DNA of 23,507 nt from WHTB01 sp050699035 (GCA_050699035.1 JBOHDE010000035.1:1-23507); one strand, 5' to 3'. Positions 6,210 to 15,006 are shown, numbered from the stretch's first letter. The notes: a model not told the origin generated them from the sequence alone. Numbers and translations: made by a program.

Positions 6210-6241
6210 GAGGGTGTTCGAACAGACGTTCGAACACCCTC
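6210..6241. promoter_or_regulatory. SOS box (LexA operator) within a 14-bp-arm inverted repeat
   Basis: TCGAACAGACGTTCGA at 6218-6233 matches the mycobacterial/actinobacterial LexA consensus TCGAAC-N4-GTTCGA without mismatch. The symmetry extends outward to perfect 14-bp arms, GAGGGTGTTCGAAC and GTTCGAACACCCTC, around AGAC. It lies just after the -10 hexamer. Confidence 0.9.
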
Positions 6242-6414
6242 GGAGCGGTGTTCGCGGCCCCGCACCCCGAGGACGCGGCACCGCTTCGGCGGGGGCGGAC
6301 CTCGACCCCCGTCCTCGCCGGAGCGGGTCGCTGACTTCCCCGAAGCGGCTCAGCTGTGTGCTGCATGCCCGGCGCTCGACCCGAGTGCTTCCGTCGACGG
6401 CCCTAGGAGGGGTG

Positions 6415-6744
6415 ATGGCGAACGTGACGAACGACGACGCGATCGAGGTCCGTCGAGGGGTGGTGGACGGGGTGGAGGCCCCCGAGCAGTTCTTGTGGCA
6501 AGGGCGGCTATGGCTCGTGCACGAGGTGGTGGGGCACTGGATCGAGACCGGCAGCTGGTGGGAGTCGCCGACCCAGGACGTGGCGGTGATCGACCCGCCG
6601 GCCGAGCGTGAGGTGTGGCGGGTCGACGCAGCGAACGGACGCACCGGGTCGGCGAGTGGTGCCGTGTCGGGTCAGCGTGGCGTGTTCGACCTGGTCTTCG
6701 ATTGGGGTCTGGGTGCCTGGCGGCTCCAGGCCGCGACTGGCTGA
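6415..6744 (+). CDS. DUF6504 family protein
   Basis: The 109-residue protein has the DUF6504 pattern: a basic N-terminal EVRRG, then EAPEQFLWQGRLWLVHEVVGHWIETGSWW (22-49), REVWRVDA (65-72) and a C-terminal GVFDLVFDWGLGAWRL (89-104). Function is unknown; relatives are found beside the imuB/dnaE2 mutagenesis genes in actinobacteria, which agrees with the SOS box here. ATG 6415 is chosen because AGGAGG lies 4 nt upstream and the family similarity starts there. An upstream in-frame ATG at 6214 would begin inside the SOS box and is rejected. The stop is 11 nt from the HEPN gene start, so the two are co-transcribed. Confidence 0.8.
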   Translation: MANVTNDDAIEVRRGVVDGVEAPEQFLWQGRLWLVHEVVGHWIETGSWWESPTQDVAVIDPPAEREVWRVDAANGRTGSASGAVSGQRGVFDLVFDWGLGAWRLQAATG

Positions 6745-6755
6745 GGGGCGGCGAG

Positions 6756-7259
6756 ATGGCTGCTGCTGCCGCTCGTGCCCTGCGACCGGCCTCGACCGCA
6801 CCGGTGCCCGAGACTGCCCTGACCGCGCTGGCCCGAGCCCGTGAGGCGCTGACCGAGGCGGCGATGAGCGCCGAGCCGACTCGGCGTTACGCCGCGGCTC
6901 ATGTCGCCGCTCTGCGGGCAACGGCTGCCCTGCTCTCGGTCCGCACCCGGCCGAGTCGACGTGGCGCCCAGCGCAACGCCTGGACGTTGCTGGCCCAGGT
7001 GGCGCCCGAGATGGGGGAGTGGGCGAGCTTCTTCTCTGCCGGTGCCGGCAAGCGCGCGGCCGCCGAAGCCGGTCTGGACCGGCAAGTGTCGACCCGCGAC
7101 GCCGACGACCTGGTGCGCGACGTCGAGCGATACCTCTTCCTGGTGCAGCGTGCGCTGGGCATCCCGTACCAGCCGTCGCTGCCGACGTCGGCGCCGCTGC
7201 GCGAGCCTGCCGAGACCGACACCGGCGCCGGCACCAACACCGGCCTCGAGGCGAGCTGA
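6756..7259 (+). CDS. SAV_6107-type HEPN domain protein
   Basis: This 167-residue, mainly helical protein resembles the SAV_6107 family of HEPN proteins. The long helix LARAREALTEAAMSAEPTRRYAAAHVAALRATAALLS (about 25-61) and VSTRDADDLVRDVERYLFLVQRAL (111-134) fit the HEPN four-helix bundle. HEPN proteins are often RNases or nucleotide-binding partners of nucleotidyltransferases, but the classical RxxxxH nuclease motif is not clear here, so catalysis is uncertain. The C-terminus after residue 140 is a low-complexity tail rich in T, G and P. GAGGGG lies near the start and the gap to DUF6504 is 11 nt. Its place in an apparent SOS operon beside Pol IV suggests a DNA-damage role. Confidence 0.75.
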   Translation: MAAAAARALRPASTAPVPETALTALARAREALTEAAMSAEPTRRYAAAHVAALRATAALLSVRTRPSRRGAQRNAWTLLAQVAPEMGEWASFFSAGAGKRAAAEAGLDRQVSTRDADDLVRDVERYLFLVQRALGIPYQPSLPTSAPLREPAETDTGAGTNTGLEAS

Positions 7260-7335
7260 GCCGGCCGGCGGCGGGCGAGATCAGTGCACCAGGGGTCGGG
7301 CCGTGAGGCGGTCCGGATGAACGTTCGCACCCCAC

Positions 7336-7341
7336 TAGGGT
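7336..7341 (+). promoter_or_regulatory. Possible internal promoter -10 (leaderless methyltransferase mRNA)
   Basis: TAGGGT is followed after 7 nt by GTG 7349. An 89-bp gap separates the HEPN and methyltransferase genes, enough for a separate promoter. No convincing -35 is seen. Confidence 0.4.
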
Positions 7342-7348
7342 GGAGGCC

Positions 7349-8152
7349 GTGGACGCCCGCCCAGACACCCGTGCCGAGCACCGGCTCGAGCATCGGCGCA
7401 GCGCCGTACGTACTGCCGTGGTCTGGGATGCGTTGCAGGCCAGTCTCGACACGCAGTCCGCCACGCTCGCCGACGTGCGGCCACTCGACGTGCTCGACCT
7501 CGGCGGCGGCACCGGCGGGTTCGCCGTCCGGGTCGCGACGTCCGGGCATCAGGTCACCGTCGTCGACCCCAGTCCGGACGCCCTGGCGTCGCTGGCCCGT
7601 CGGGCGTCCGAGTCGGGCGTGGAGCATCGGGTGCGCGGCGTGCAGGGCGACTCGACCGACCTGCTCGACGTCGTGGGGGAGGCGAGCGCCGACATCGTGC
7701 TCTGCCACGGCGTCCTCGAGGTCGTCGACGACCCCGACCAGGCGCTCCGCGTACTGGCCGCCGCCCTTCGACCCGGCGGCCGGATCAGCCTGCTGGTGGC
7801 GCAGCACACGGCCGCGGTGTTCGCGCGAGCGCTGGCCGGGCATCTCGCCGACGCGCAGCGCCTGCTCGCCGAGGCCGACGACGCGGCCAGTGGCGGGGGC
7901 GGTCGTGGGGCGGTGGCGCCCGCGCCGAGACGCTTCACCGAGCCCGGGGTGGTCGCCGCCCTCGACGCGACCGGCTATGACGTCGAGACCGTGCACGGAG
8001 TCCGGGTCTTCGCCGACCTGGTGCCCAGCGCCCTGGTCGACGGCGAGCCGGGTGCGGCTGACGCGCTGCTCCGGCTCGAGGCTGAGGCGGCTGGCCGGCC
8101 GGAGCTTCGCGCCGTGGCGGCCCAGCTGCACGTGCTCGCCGTCCGCCGCTGA
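7349..8152 (+). CDS. Class I SAM-dependent methyltransferase
   Basis: The protein (267 residues from GTG 7349) has a Rossmann methyltransferase core: motif I VLDLGGGTGGFAVRVA at 48-63, an acidic end of strand two (VTVVDPSPDAL, D73), motif IV-like ADIVLCHGVLEVVDD and the post-motif LRPGGRISLLV. The substrate is not evident; the fold is closest to small-molecule or ubiE-like enzymes. GTG 7349 is chosen because TAGGGT lies 7 nt before it and GTG 7340 overlaps that hexamer; the 7340 start would add three residues. It lies between the HEPN and dinB genes, and its link to DNA repair is only by position. Confidence 0.8.
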   Translation: MDARPDTRAEHRLEHRRSAVRTAVVWDALQASLDTQSATLADVRPLDVLDLGGGTGGFAVRVATSGHQVTVVDPSPDALASLARRASESGVEHRVRGVQGDSTDLLDVVGEASADIVLCHGVLEVVDDPDQALRVLAAALRPGGRISLLVAQHTAAVFARALAGHLADAQRLLAEADDAASGGGGRGAVAPAPRRFTEPGVVAALDATGYDVETVHGVRVFADLVPSALVDGEPGAADALLRLEAEAAGRPELRAVAAQLHVLAVRR

Positions 8153-8239
8153 CCCCGACCCCGATCTCGACCCCGACCATGACTCCGTGGGCAGCCGCAC
8201 TGCCGGCGCCACGGACGGCCCGGCCCGCCGGCGGCTGCG

Positions 8240-9421
8240 ATGACCGATACCCCGATCCTGCACATCGACATGGATGCGTTCTTCGCGTCGGTGTCGATCC
8301 GGCACCGGCCCGAGCTGCGCGACGTCCCGGTGGTCATCGGTGCCGGCGGCCGTGGGGTGGTGCTGTCCGCGACCTACCCGGCCCGCGCCTGTGGAGTGCA
8401 CTCGGGGATGCCGATGCGTCGGGCGCTCCGACTGTGCCCTCGGGCTGTCGTCGTGTCACCCGACTCCCTCGGCGTGCAGAGCGTGTCGTCGGCGGTGATG
8501 GAGACGTTCCGCAGCGTCACTCCGCTGGTGCGTGCGCTGTCCATCGACGAGGCGTTCCTGGACGTGTCCGGCGCCGCCCGGCGGTTCGGCAGTCCGGAGC
8601 AGATCGGCGAGCAGCTGCGGGCCCGGATCGCCGACGAGCAAGGCATCACCTGCTCGGTAGGCGTCGCGCCGATCACGACGGTCGCGAAGATCGCCTCGGA
8701 GCTGGCCAAGCCCGACGGGTTGCTGGTCGTCCGCCCCGACGAGGTCCTCGCTTTCCTGCACCCGTTGCCGATCGAGGCGTTGTGGGGGGTGGGCAAGAAG
8801 ACGGCAGCACGACTGCATCGGCTCGAGCTGGTCACGGTCGCCGACCTCGCACACACTCCGGTCAGCACGCTGCAGCATGCGCTCGGTCCGGTGGCCGGCG
8901 CCCACCTGCACCGGCTCGCCTGGGGCGCCGGCAGCCACACGGTGACGCCACGCGCCAGCATTCAGGAGCCCGAGCGCACCATGGGGCACCAGGAGACGTT
9001 CGGCCGCGACACCGACGACCCGATCCTGATCCGCCGCGAGCTGCTGCGGCTGTCGACCCGGGTCGCTGCCCGGATGCGGCGCGGCGGTGTCGTCGGCCGG
9101 GTCGTCGTCATCACGGTGCGGTTCTCCGACTTCCGCACGATCACCCGCTCCCGGACCCTGCGTGAGACCACTGACCTCGCCGCCGACATCTATGCCGCCG
9201 CCGCTGAGCTGTTCGCCGAGCTGCGACCCCGTGCGCGCATCCGGCTAGTCGGGGTACGGATCTCCGGTCTGGTCGCTGCGGCCCGCGCGCCCCGGCAGCT
9301 AGTGCTCGGTGCGCGCGACCCCGGCTGGTTCGAGGCGGAGCGGGCAGTCGACCAGGCGGCCCTGCGGTTCGGTTCGACGGTCGTACGTCCGGCGACGCTG
9401 ATCGGGTCCCGCCGACCCTGA
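8240..9421 (+). CDS. dinB: DNA polymerase IV (Y-family translesion polymerase)
   Basis: This 393-residue Y-family polymerase copies past lesions with low fidelity. The catalytic acids fit E. coli Pol IV in position: D10 in HIDMDAFFASV, and D103 and E104 in SIDEAFLD. Other marks are SATYPARACGVHSGMPMRRA (43-62), LWGVGKKTAARL for the helix-hairpin-helix (181-192), and the little-finger domain after 240. The steric gate is the aromatic pair F14-F15. A QLVLG at 353-357, before the conserved ERAVDQAALRFG, is in the place where relatives carry a QLxLF-type clamp-binding motif, here degenerate at the end. It lies 87 bp after the methyltransferase, without a clear promoter, so expression from the SOS promoter at 6178 is plausible. 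Confidence 0.93.
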   Translation: MTDTPILHIDMDAFFASVSIRHRPELRDVPVVIGAGGRGVVLSATYPARACGVHSGMPMRRALRLCPRAVVVSPDSLGVQSVSSAVMETFRSVTPLVRALSIDEAFLDVSGAARRFGSPEQIGEQLRARIADEQGITCSVGVAPITTVAKIASELAKPDGLLVVRPDEVLAFLHPLPIEALWGVGKKTAARLHRLELVTVADLAHTPVSTLQHALGPVAGAHLHRLAWGAGSHTVTPRASIQEPERTMGHQETFGRDTDDPILIRRELLRLSTRVAARMRRGGVVGRVVVITVRFSDFRTITRSRTLRETTDLAADIYAAAAELFAELRPRARIRLVGVRISGLVAAARAPRQLVLGARDPGWFEAERAVDQAALRFGSTVVRPATLIGSRRP

Positions 9422-9523
9422 GCGCGCGCCATGACCGGGTGTGCACGACGGCTTGGTGACAGAGATCCCCTGAAATGCTGAATAACCGCGCCCCGTTGGG
9501 GTAGGTCTTGCCCGTAATGCCCG

Positions 9524-9547
9524 GTCCGGGTTTCGGAAGGCCCGGAC
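9524..9547. terminator. Hairpin downstream of dinB
   Basis: GTCCGGG and CCCGGAC are perfect 7-bp arms around a ten-base loop. It lies 102 bp past the dinB stop and just before the DUF3040 -10 element. It has no T-tract, so it is either a weak terminator or an operator-like palindrome. Confidence 0.4.
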
Positions 9548-9553
9548 GCTGCC

Positions 9554-9559
9554 TAGACT
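9554..9559 (+). promoter_or_regulatory. -10 element for DUF3040 gene
   Basis: TAGACT fits TAnnnT. Transcription from about 9566 gives a 46-nt leader containing GGAGG (9602-9606) before GTG 9612. The hexamer is followed 6 nt later by an out-of-frame ATG, which is likely to be coincidence. Confidence 0.45.
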
Positions 9560-9611
9560 GGTCGCATGGCCGCGCATAGTGGCCGTCGGGTGAGGCGAAG
9601 TGGAGGTCACG

Positions 9612-10052
9612 GTGCCGCTCTCCGAGGAGGAGCAGCGACTGCTCGCAGAGCTGGAGCAGGCGCTCGCAGCGGAGGACCCGAAGTTCGCGTCCGCGCTGCG
9701 CGGGTCGAGCATGCGTTCACGTCAGCGACGGATCGCGATCGCTGCCGGCGGCGCGTTCTTGCTGGGCATCGCCTTGCTGATGACCGGCGTCATCTTGCCG
9801 GTGACGGTCGTGAGCGTCGTGGGCTTCGTCACGATGCTGGCCAGCGCGTACGTCGCCCTCACCGCCTGGCGCAAGAGCAACCAGCCCGAGCCGCTCCGGC
9901 TGGTCGGGTCCGACCCGCAGGCTCAGCCAGTCAGCAGCCGGGGGCGCGACCGGTCCCGGTCACGGGAGCGCGCGTCCCGGTCGGCGAGCTCGTCGTCGTT
10001 CATGGAGCGGATGGAAGAGCGCTGGCGTCGTCGTCGCCAGTCTGGCTTCTGA
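9612..10052 (+). CDS. DUF3040 family small membrane protein
   Basis: This 146-residue protein starts MPLSEEEQRLLAELEQALAAEDPKFASALRG, the standard DUF3040 N-terminus, followed by two adjacent membrane helices (about 42-61 and 65-84) and a basic, serine/arginine-rich cytoplasmic tail. The function is unknown. In actinobacteria such genes sit beside mraZ, for example Rv2169c of M. tuberculosis, as here. GTG 9612 is chosen over GTG 9600 because the family begins MPLSEEE and GGAGG lies 5 nt before it. The last 53 bp overlap, in opposite orientation, the end of the transglutaminase gene. Confidence 0.85.
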   Translation: MPLSEEEQRLLAELEQALAAEDPKFASALRGSSMRSRQRRIAIAAGGAFLLGIALLMTGVILPVTVVSVVGFVTMLASAYVALTAWRKSNQPEPLRLVGSDPQAQPVSSRGRDRSRSRERASRSASSSSFMERMEERWRRRRQSGF

Positions 10053-12327
10053 TCGGCCGCTGCGCGTTCCACCGCCGGTAGGCCGCGGGCAAGGACCGGG
10101 GCAGCAGCGCGGCCCGCACCCGGTCCGCCCGCACCTCGCGCCGACGCAGGGTGTCGGTGACCGTCTCCGTGTCTGCCCGCAGCCGCGAGATGTCACCCGG
10201 CGCCCGCGCAAAGCGCGCCCGTTCCACCATGATCGCCACCCGCTGCAGCGCACTGCCGGCCGACTCGTCGTGCGCCAGGATCGGCTGGAGGGCGGCGGCC
10301 GTCCGGCGCGGCGTGTCGTCCGGCCAGGAGTGCCGGAGGTCGATGACGGTGTCACGCAGCTCTGACCACGCGGCCTCGGCCAGCTCACGCGCGTCGCCGG
10401 CACGTGCCCAGCGGCGCCGCCGCAGGCCGACCCGCGACAGGCCCGGGATCGCGGCGAGCACGAGGATCACCCCGCCGGCGAGGAGCAGTCCGCGTCCCCA
10501 CTGCCCGCCCGAGTCAGACGCGGCGGCCGCTCCGGGGTCCGCCTCGCGCTCGGGCAGCGTCGGCGACGTCGTCGGTGACGCGCTGGCGGAGGGGCCGGCG
10601 GTGGCCTCGGGGTCCTCGGCACCTAGTTCACCGGTGCTGTAGGAGGGGGCGATGGCGCCGTCCCGCGCGCCCGGGGTGGGCTCGAAGCGCACCCAGCCCG
10701 AGCCCTCGAAGTACAGCTCGGGCCAGGCGTGCAACGCGGCCTGGGTGTAGGTGAAGCGGCCGCCGCCGGCCGACTCGGCGCGCAGGAAGCCGACCGCGAC
10801 GCGGGCGGGGATCCCGGCATGGCGTGCCATCACGGCCATCGCGGCCGAGAACTGCTCGCAGTACCCACGCCGCTCCTCGATCAGGAACGCCACCAGGTCG
10901 TCGTCGCTGTGCCCGGTGGGCGCGTCCAGGGTGTACTCGAAGTCGCCGCCCTCGCGGAACCACCTCTGCAGCCTGACCGCCTTCTCGTACCGCGTTCCGG
11001 TGCCGGTGATCTGGTCGGTGAGGTCTTCCACCTCGGGCGGGAGGTCGTCGGGCAGATCGGTGTAGGCGTTGGTGATTCTGGCCGGCGCGCCGGTCGACTC
11101 CTGTAGGTCGCGGGCGTTCGGCTGGGCCAGCACCGACGTGACGCTGTAGGACAGGCCCTCGGTGTCCAGGTCCTCGTCGCCGACCACGATGTCCATCGTC
11201 TCGGGGTTGTACCGCCAGTCGCTGCCGACGTCGACCTCGCTCGGAGCGTACGGCGCCGGCAGCCAGTCGGTCCCGAAGCCGGAGGCGAGCTGGACCTCGA
11301 AGTCCTGGGTACGGCGATCGACCTCGTCGTCGAGACCCGGCGGCGGCACCAGGGGCTGGTCGACGCTGAACTGCGTGCCGAGCCGTCGTGCCGACGCCGA
11401 CCAGCGTCGACCGTCGAACTTGTCGAGGGCGACCATCCGGAAGTACTGCGGCGGGGGGCCGTCGGTCGTCACGGTCATCGCCGGGCGGGTCGACTGCTCG
11501 GTCAGGTCGCGCTTCAGGTCGATCATCGGGTTGCTGACATTGACTCGTCCGCCGCCACCGGGACCGGTGCCGGTGCCCTGGCCGAACAGCCCGTCGGGGA
11601 ACTGCGGCAGCAGCAGCGGCACGGCGGCCGCGGCCACGATCGAGATGACGCCGACCCGCTGCGCCGCCGCGTTGAAGGTGCTGCTGGTGATGCGGCGCTG
11701 CGCCTGTTCGGATCGGATGCCGTCGGCGACGAGCTGGCGGCCCCAGTGGCCGAGCCGGCTGCGCTCGTCGGAGGCCAGCAGCAGCACGAACCCTGCGGCG
11801 CCGACCACGAACGCCATCGTCGGGACGCCGTCGGGCGCCACGGCGGCCGGGACGGTGTAGAGGGCGAGCAGAGGGAGTCCGGTCAACGGCACCCGGTGCA
11901 AGGTGGCGGCGAACAGGTCGACCAGCAGGTGGCACCCGGCGATCCCGAGCACGACCAGCACCAGCAGGCCTCCGGTCGCCGGCGCCGGTGGTGGCTCGGA
12001 CCGGGCCGACTCGAGACCGGCCTCGACCAGCAGCCGGATCGACTCGGCCGACTCGCGAGTCGGGACCACGCCGAGGACGGCGCCGTCGCCGTACACCGCG
12101 GTCAGCCAGACCATCAGCGCGACCACCTGCCCGGTGAGCACGGCCCAGGGCGGCAGCCGCGACGACCGGAGGGCGATCCCGACGCCCACCGGCATGGCGG
12201 TGATGACCAGGGCGGCCATGACGTACCCGAAACCCTTGAGCAGGGGCGCGAAGGCCAGCGCGCAGGCCAGCGTGGTCGCCCAGGCCAGCAGGGCCAGCCG
12301 GGCCTCGCCGCTGAGGCGGCCCGTCAT
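10000..12327 (-). CDS. Membrane-anchored transglutaminase-like protein (TgpA/DUF3488 type)
   Basis: The 775-residue protein starts with a bundle of about six membrane helices (residues 10-190, plus one near 230-245), the DUF3488 type. A large external region follows, with a transglutaminase-like domain at about 455-555: catalytic C490 in RRGYCEQFSAAM, H533 in ALHAWPELYF, and acidic E549 in RFEPTPG. A proline/serine/threonine-rich linker, one more membrane helix (about 612-629) and a DUF4129-like cytoplasmic tail complete it. Such proteins are predicted to act on cell-envelope proteins or peptides; no substrate is known. ATG 12327 overlaps the DUF58 stop by four bases (ATGA). It is the last gene of the moxR, DUF58, transglutaminase trio, and it overlaps DUF3040 by 53 bp at its 3' end. 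Confidence 0.88.
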   Translation of the reverse strand: MTGRLSGEARLALLAWATTLACALAFAPLLKGFGYVMAALVITAMPVGVGIALRSSRLPPWAVLTGQVVALMVWLTAVYGDGAVLGVVPTRESAESIRLLVEAGLESARSEPPPAPATGGLLVLVVLGIAGCHLLVDLFAATLHRVPLTGLPLLALYTVPAAVAPDGVPTMAFVVGAAGFVLLLASDERSRLGHWGRQLVADGIRSEQAQRRITSSTFNAAAQRVGVISIVAAAAVPLLLPQFPDGLFGQGTGTGPGGGGRVNVSNPMIDLKRDLTEQSTRPAMTVTTDGPPPQYFRMVALDKFDGRRWSASARRLGTQFSVDQPLVPPPGLDDEVDRRTQDFEVQLASGFGTDWLPAPYAPSEVDVGSDWRYNPETMDIVVGDEDLDTEGLSYSVTSVLAQPNARDLQESTGAPARITNAYTDLPDDLPPEVEDLTDQITGTGTRYEKAVRLQRWFREGGDFEYTLDAPTGHSDDDLVAFLIEERRGYCEQFSAAMAVMARHAGIPARVAVGFLRAESAGGGRFTYTQAALHAWPELYFEGSGWVRFEPTPGARDGAIAPSYSTGELGAEDPEATAGPSASASPTTSPTLPEREADPGAAAASDSGGQWGRGLLLAGGVILVLAAIPGLSRVGLRRRRWARAGDARELAEAAWSELRDTVIDLRHSWPDDTPRRTAAALQPILAHDESAGSALQRVAIMVERARFARAPGDISRLRADTETVTDTLRRREVRADRVRAALLPRSLPAAYRRWNAQRPIRSQTGDDDASALPSAP

Positions 12328-13652
12328 GACCCACCTCGCGCGACCCGGGCACCCTGGGCGCGCACCTGGTCGGCCGGCAGGTTGATCAGCCCGCCGCGCA
12401 ACGGCCGGAGCAGCTGCGCCCACAGCGTCGCGACGCGGTCCTGCGGCTCGGCCAGCGCGACCCGCCAGCCGTTGGCCCGCAGCTCGGCGACGGTGCGCTC
12501 CATCCGTTCCTCGATGTCGGCCCGCTCGGGGGAGCCGGGCCGCAGCCAGCCGGTGATGTCGACGACGATCGCATAGCCGGCGACCGATCCCTGGGCCAAC
12601 CGGCGGACTGCGGCGAGGTCGCGCTGCTGGAGCAGGCCGACGATCGCGACGATGACGCCGCTGCGGTCCTCGCGGTTGCGCGGGAGCTCGAGGGACTCGC
12701 GGTCGCTGGCCTCGATCACGGCCAGATGGTCGAGCAGGTCCTCGGTGTCGCCGACGGATCCCGACCCGCGGTCGTGCCACTGGCCGACCGGGTCGTCGCC
12801 GGACTCGCTGACTAGCCGCAGTGCGTACCCGTTGCGGGCGAGATGGACGCCGATCGACGCGGCGGCGGTGATCATCCACTCGAACGACGAGGCCGGCCCG
12901 CTCCCGCGGTGCGCGTTCTCGCGGGTGTCGATGATCAGCGTCGCGCGGCTCTGGAAAGGCTGCTCCTCACGGCGCACCATCAGCTCGCCCATCCGGGCCG
13001 ACGACGGCCAGTGCACCCGGCGCAGGTCGTCGCCGTCGCGGTACTCGCGGACCGTGACGTCCTCGGCGCCGGCGGCGGCGAAGGCCCGCGGCCGGTTGTC
13101 GCCGGTGCCGGACCACTCGCCGCTGAGCTGGCCATCCGGCAGCGGCTGCACCTCCGGCGTCACGGTCAGCGTGTTGCGGGCCTGGAACGCCCGGGTCAGC
13201 TCGATCAGCCCGAACGGGTCGCTGATCCGGATCCGCAGCGGCCCGATGATGAAGCGCCCGCGCACGTCGGACCGGACGGTGTAGCTGATCTCGCGTCGCC
13301 AGCGCGGCCCGACCTCGTCGAGCACGAACCGCGGCCGGGTGCCGAGCACGTACGGCACCTGGTCCTCGACCAGCACCAGGTTCGACGGCATCCGGCCACG
13401 GTTGTCCAGCGCGAGGCTGACCCGGGTCGGCTTGCCGACCGGGATACGCGACGGGTTGATGGTGCGGAAGCACGACAGCCGGTAACGCGCGCGGCTGATC
13501 ATCAGCACGGTGACCATCGGCAGCAGCAGGACGAGGATGCCGATCCGCAGCAGGTCCTTCTGCCCAAGCACCATCGAGCAGAACAGGCAGGTCAGCCCGG
13601 CGGCGACGAAGGCGCGACCTCGGGTCGTCAGGGCGGACAGCGAGTCACGCAC
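12324..13652 (-). CDS. DUF58 domain protein
   Basis: The 442-residue protein has two N-terminal membrane helices (about 14-30 and 36-52), a beta-rich region, and the DUF58 signature REYRDGDDLRRVHWPSSARMGELMVRR in pieces at 202-228, followed by a von Willebrand A-like fold. DUF58 proteins are encoded with MoxR ATPases throughout bacteria and are thought to be their partners or clients. The start is GTG 13652, 6 nt after the moxR stop, and the 3' end overlaps the transglutaminase start. The ribosome site is weak, so translation is probably coupled to moxR. Confidence 0.88.
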   Translation of the reverse strand: MRDSLSALTTRGRAFVAAGLTCLFCSMVLGQKDLLRIGILVLLLPMVTVLMISRARYRLSCFRTINPSRIPVGKPTRVSLALDNRGRMPSNLVLVEDQVPYVLGTRPRFVLDEVGPRWRREISYTVRSDVRGRFIIGPLRIRISDPFGLIELTRAFQARNTLTVTPEVQPLPDGQLSGEWSGTGDNRPRAFAAAGAEDVTVREYRDGDDLRRVHWPSSARMGELMVRREEQPFQSRATLIIDTRENAHRGSGPASSFEWMITAAASIGVHLARNGYALRLVSESGDDPVGQWHDRGSGSVGDTEDLLDHLAVIEASDRESLELPRNREDRSGVIVAIVGLLQQRDLAAVRRLAQGSVAGYAIVVDITGWLRPGSPERADIEERMERTVAELRANGWRVALAEPQDRVATLWAQLLRPLRGGLINLPADQVRAQGARVARGGS

Positions 13653-13658
13653 CGTGGG

Positions 13659-14690
<1,032 letters not shown>

Positions 14691-14726
14691 TGAATGCCTC
14701 CCGCTCGTCGTACCGATGCCGCGTTG

Positions 14727-14732
14727 ATCCTA
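14727..14732 (-). promoter_or_regulatory. Possible -10 for the moxR operon
   Basis: TAGGAT on the minus strand fits TAnnnT and would give a leader of about 30 nt with GGGAGG before the GTG. No clear -35 hexamer is seen, so this is a weak call. Confidence 0.3.
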
Positions 14733-14978
14733 AGAAACGATCGTCGTCGCGGTGGTCGGGTTCGCCGTAACGATGTGGTCTCTTTCGACGCTGTTAGTAC
14801 GGGGCAGCAACGGCAATGGATGACGCGCCGCGGGCAATCCCCATGAACACCACTCTCCACCACTGAGCCAAATCTGTCCGCCCCGTCGGCGCAACGGGCC
14901 GCAGTCGCTCCCACCACGGGTGGTGGTGGGGGTGGTGCTTCCGGTGGTGGTAAGAGCGTAAAACACCCCATTTGGAGA
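14733..14978. other. Divergent intergenic region between moxR and mraZ
   Basis: About 250 bp without a convincing gene. It holds a short CCACCAC / GTGGTGG inverted repeat (14911-14927) and a GGT-rich stretch (14919-14950) with one GTGGGG at 14926. The AT-richer 14950-14980 leads into the mraZ promoter. No other structure was recognised. Confidence 0.5.
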
Positions 14979-15006
14979 TTGCGTGTGGGGGAAAGTGGGG
15001 TATGGT
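14979..15006 (+). promoter_or_regulatory. mraZ (dcw cluster) promoter
   Basis: TTGCGT (14979-14984), 16 bp, then TATGGT (15001-15006). The spacer and -10 overlap the GTGGGG repeats. Transcription would start near 15013, leaving a leader of about 27 nt that contains AGGAGG (15025-15030). Confidence 0.5.

Noticed and set aside
6214..6414. Upstream in-frame extension of DUF6504 from ATG 6214
   Set aside because: It would start within the SOS box and promoter start region, its translation is low-complexity, and ATG 6415 has a strong AGGAGG site and the family start.
7317..7328. GAACGTTCG as a second LexA site before the methyltransferase
   Set aside because: It lacks the four-base spacer between half-sites required by TCGAAC-N4-GTTCGA and has only part of each half.
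8153..8239. GACCCCGA-type short repeats before dinB
   Set aside because: A few imperfect repeats of a GC-rich octamer in an 87-bp spacer can arise by composition; no promoter or stem was evident.
9566..10081. Leaderless-looking open frame from ATG 9566 after TAGACT
   Set aside because: Spacing from the -10 fits, but the frame overlaps DUF3040 out of frame and its translation is arginine/alanine/glycine-rich without a domain.
14817..14867. Short frame of 16 codons in the moxR-mraZ gap
   Set aside because: No ribosome site, no promoter placed to serve it, and no sign of a leader-peptide feature.
14919..14950. GGT-rich stretch as further MraZ boxes
   Set aside because: Only one GTGGGG occurs and none is in 10-bp register; simple GGT repetition explains it.
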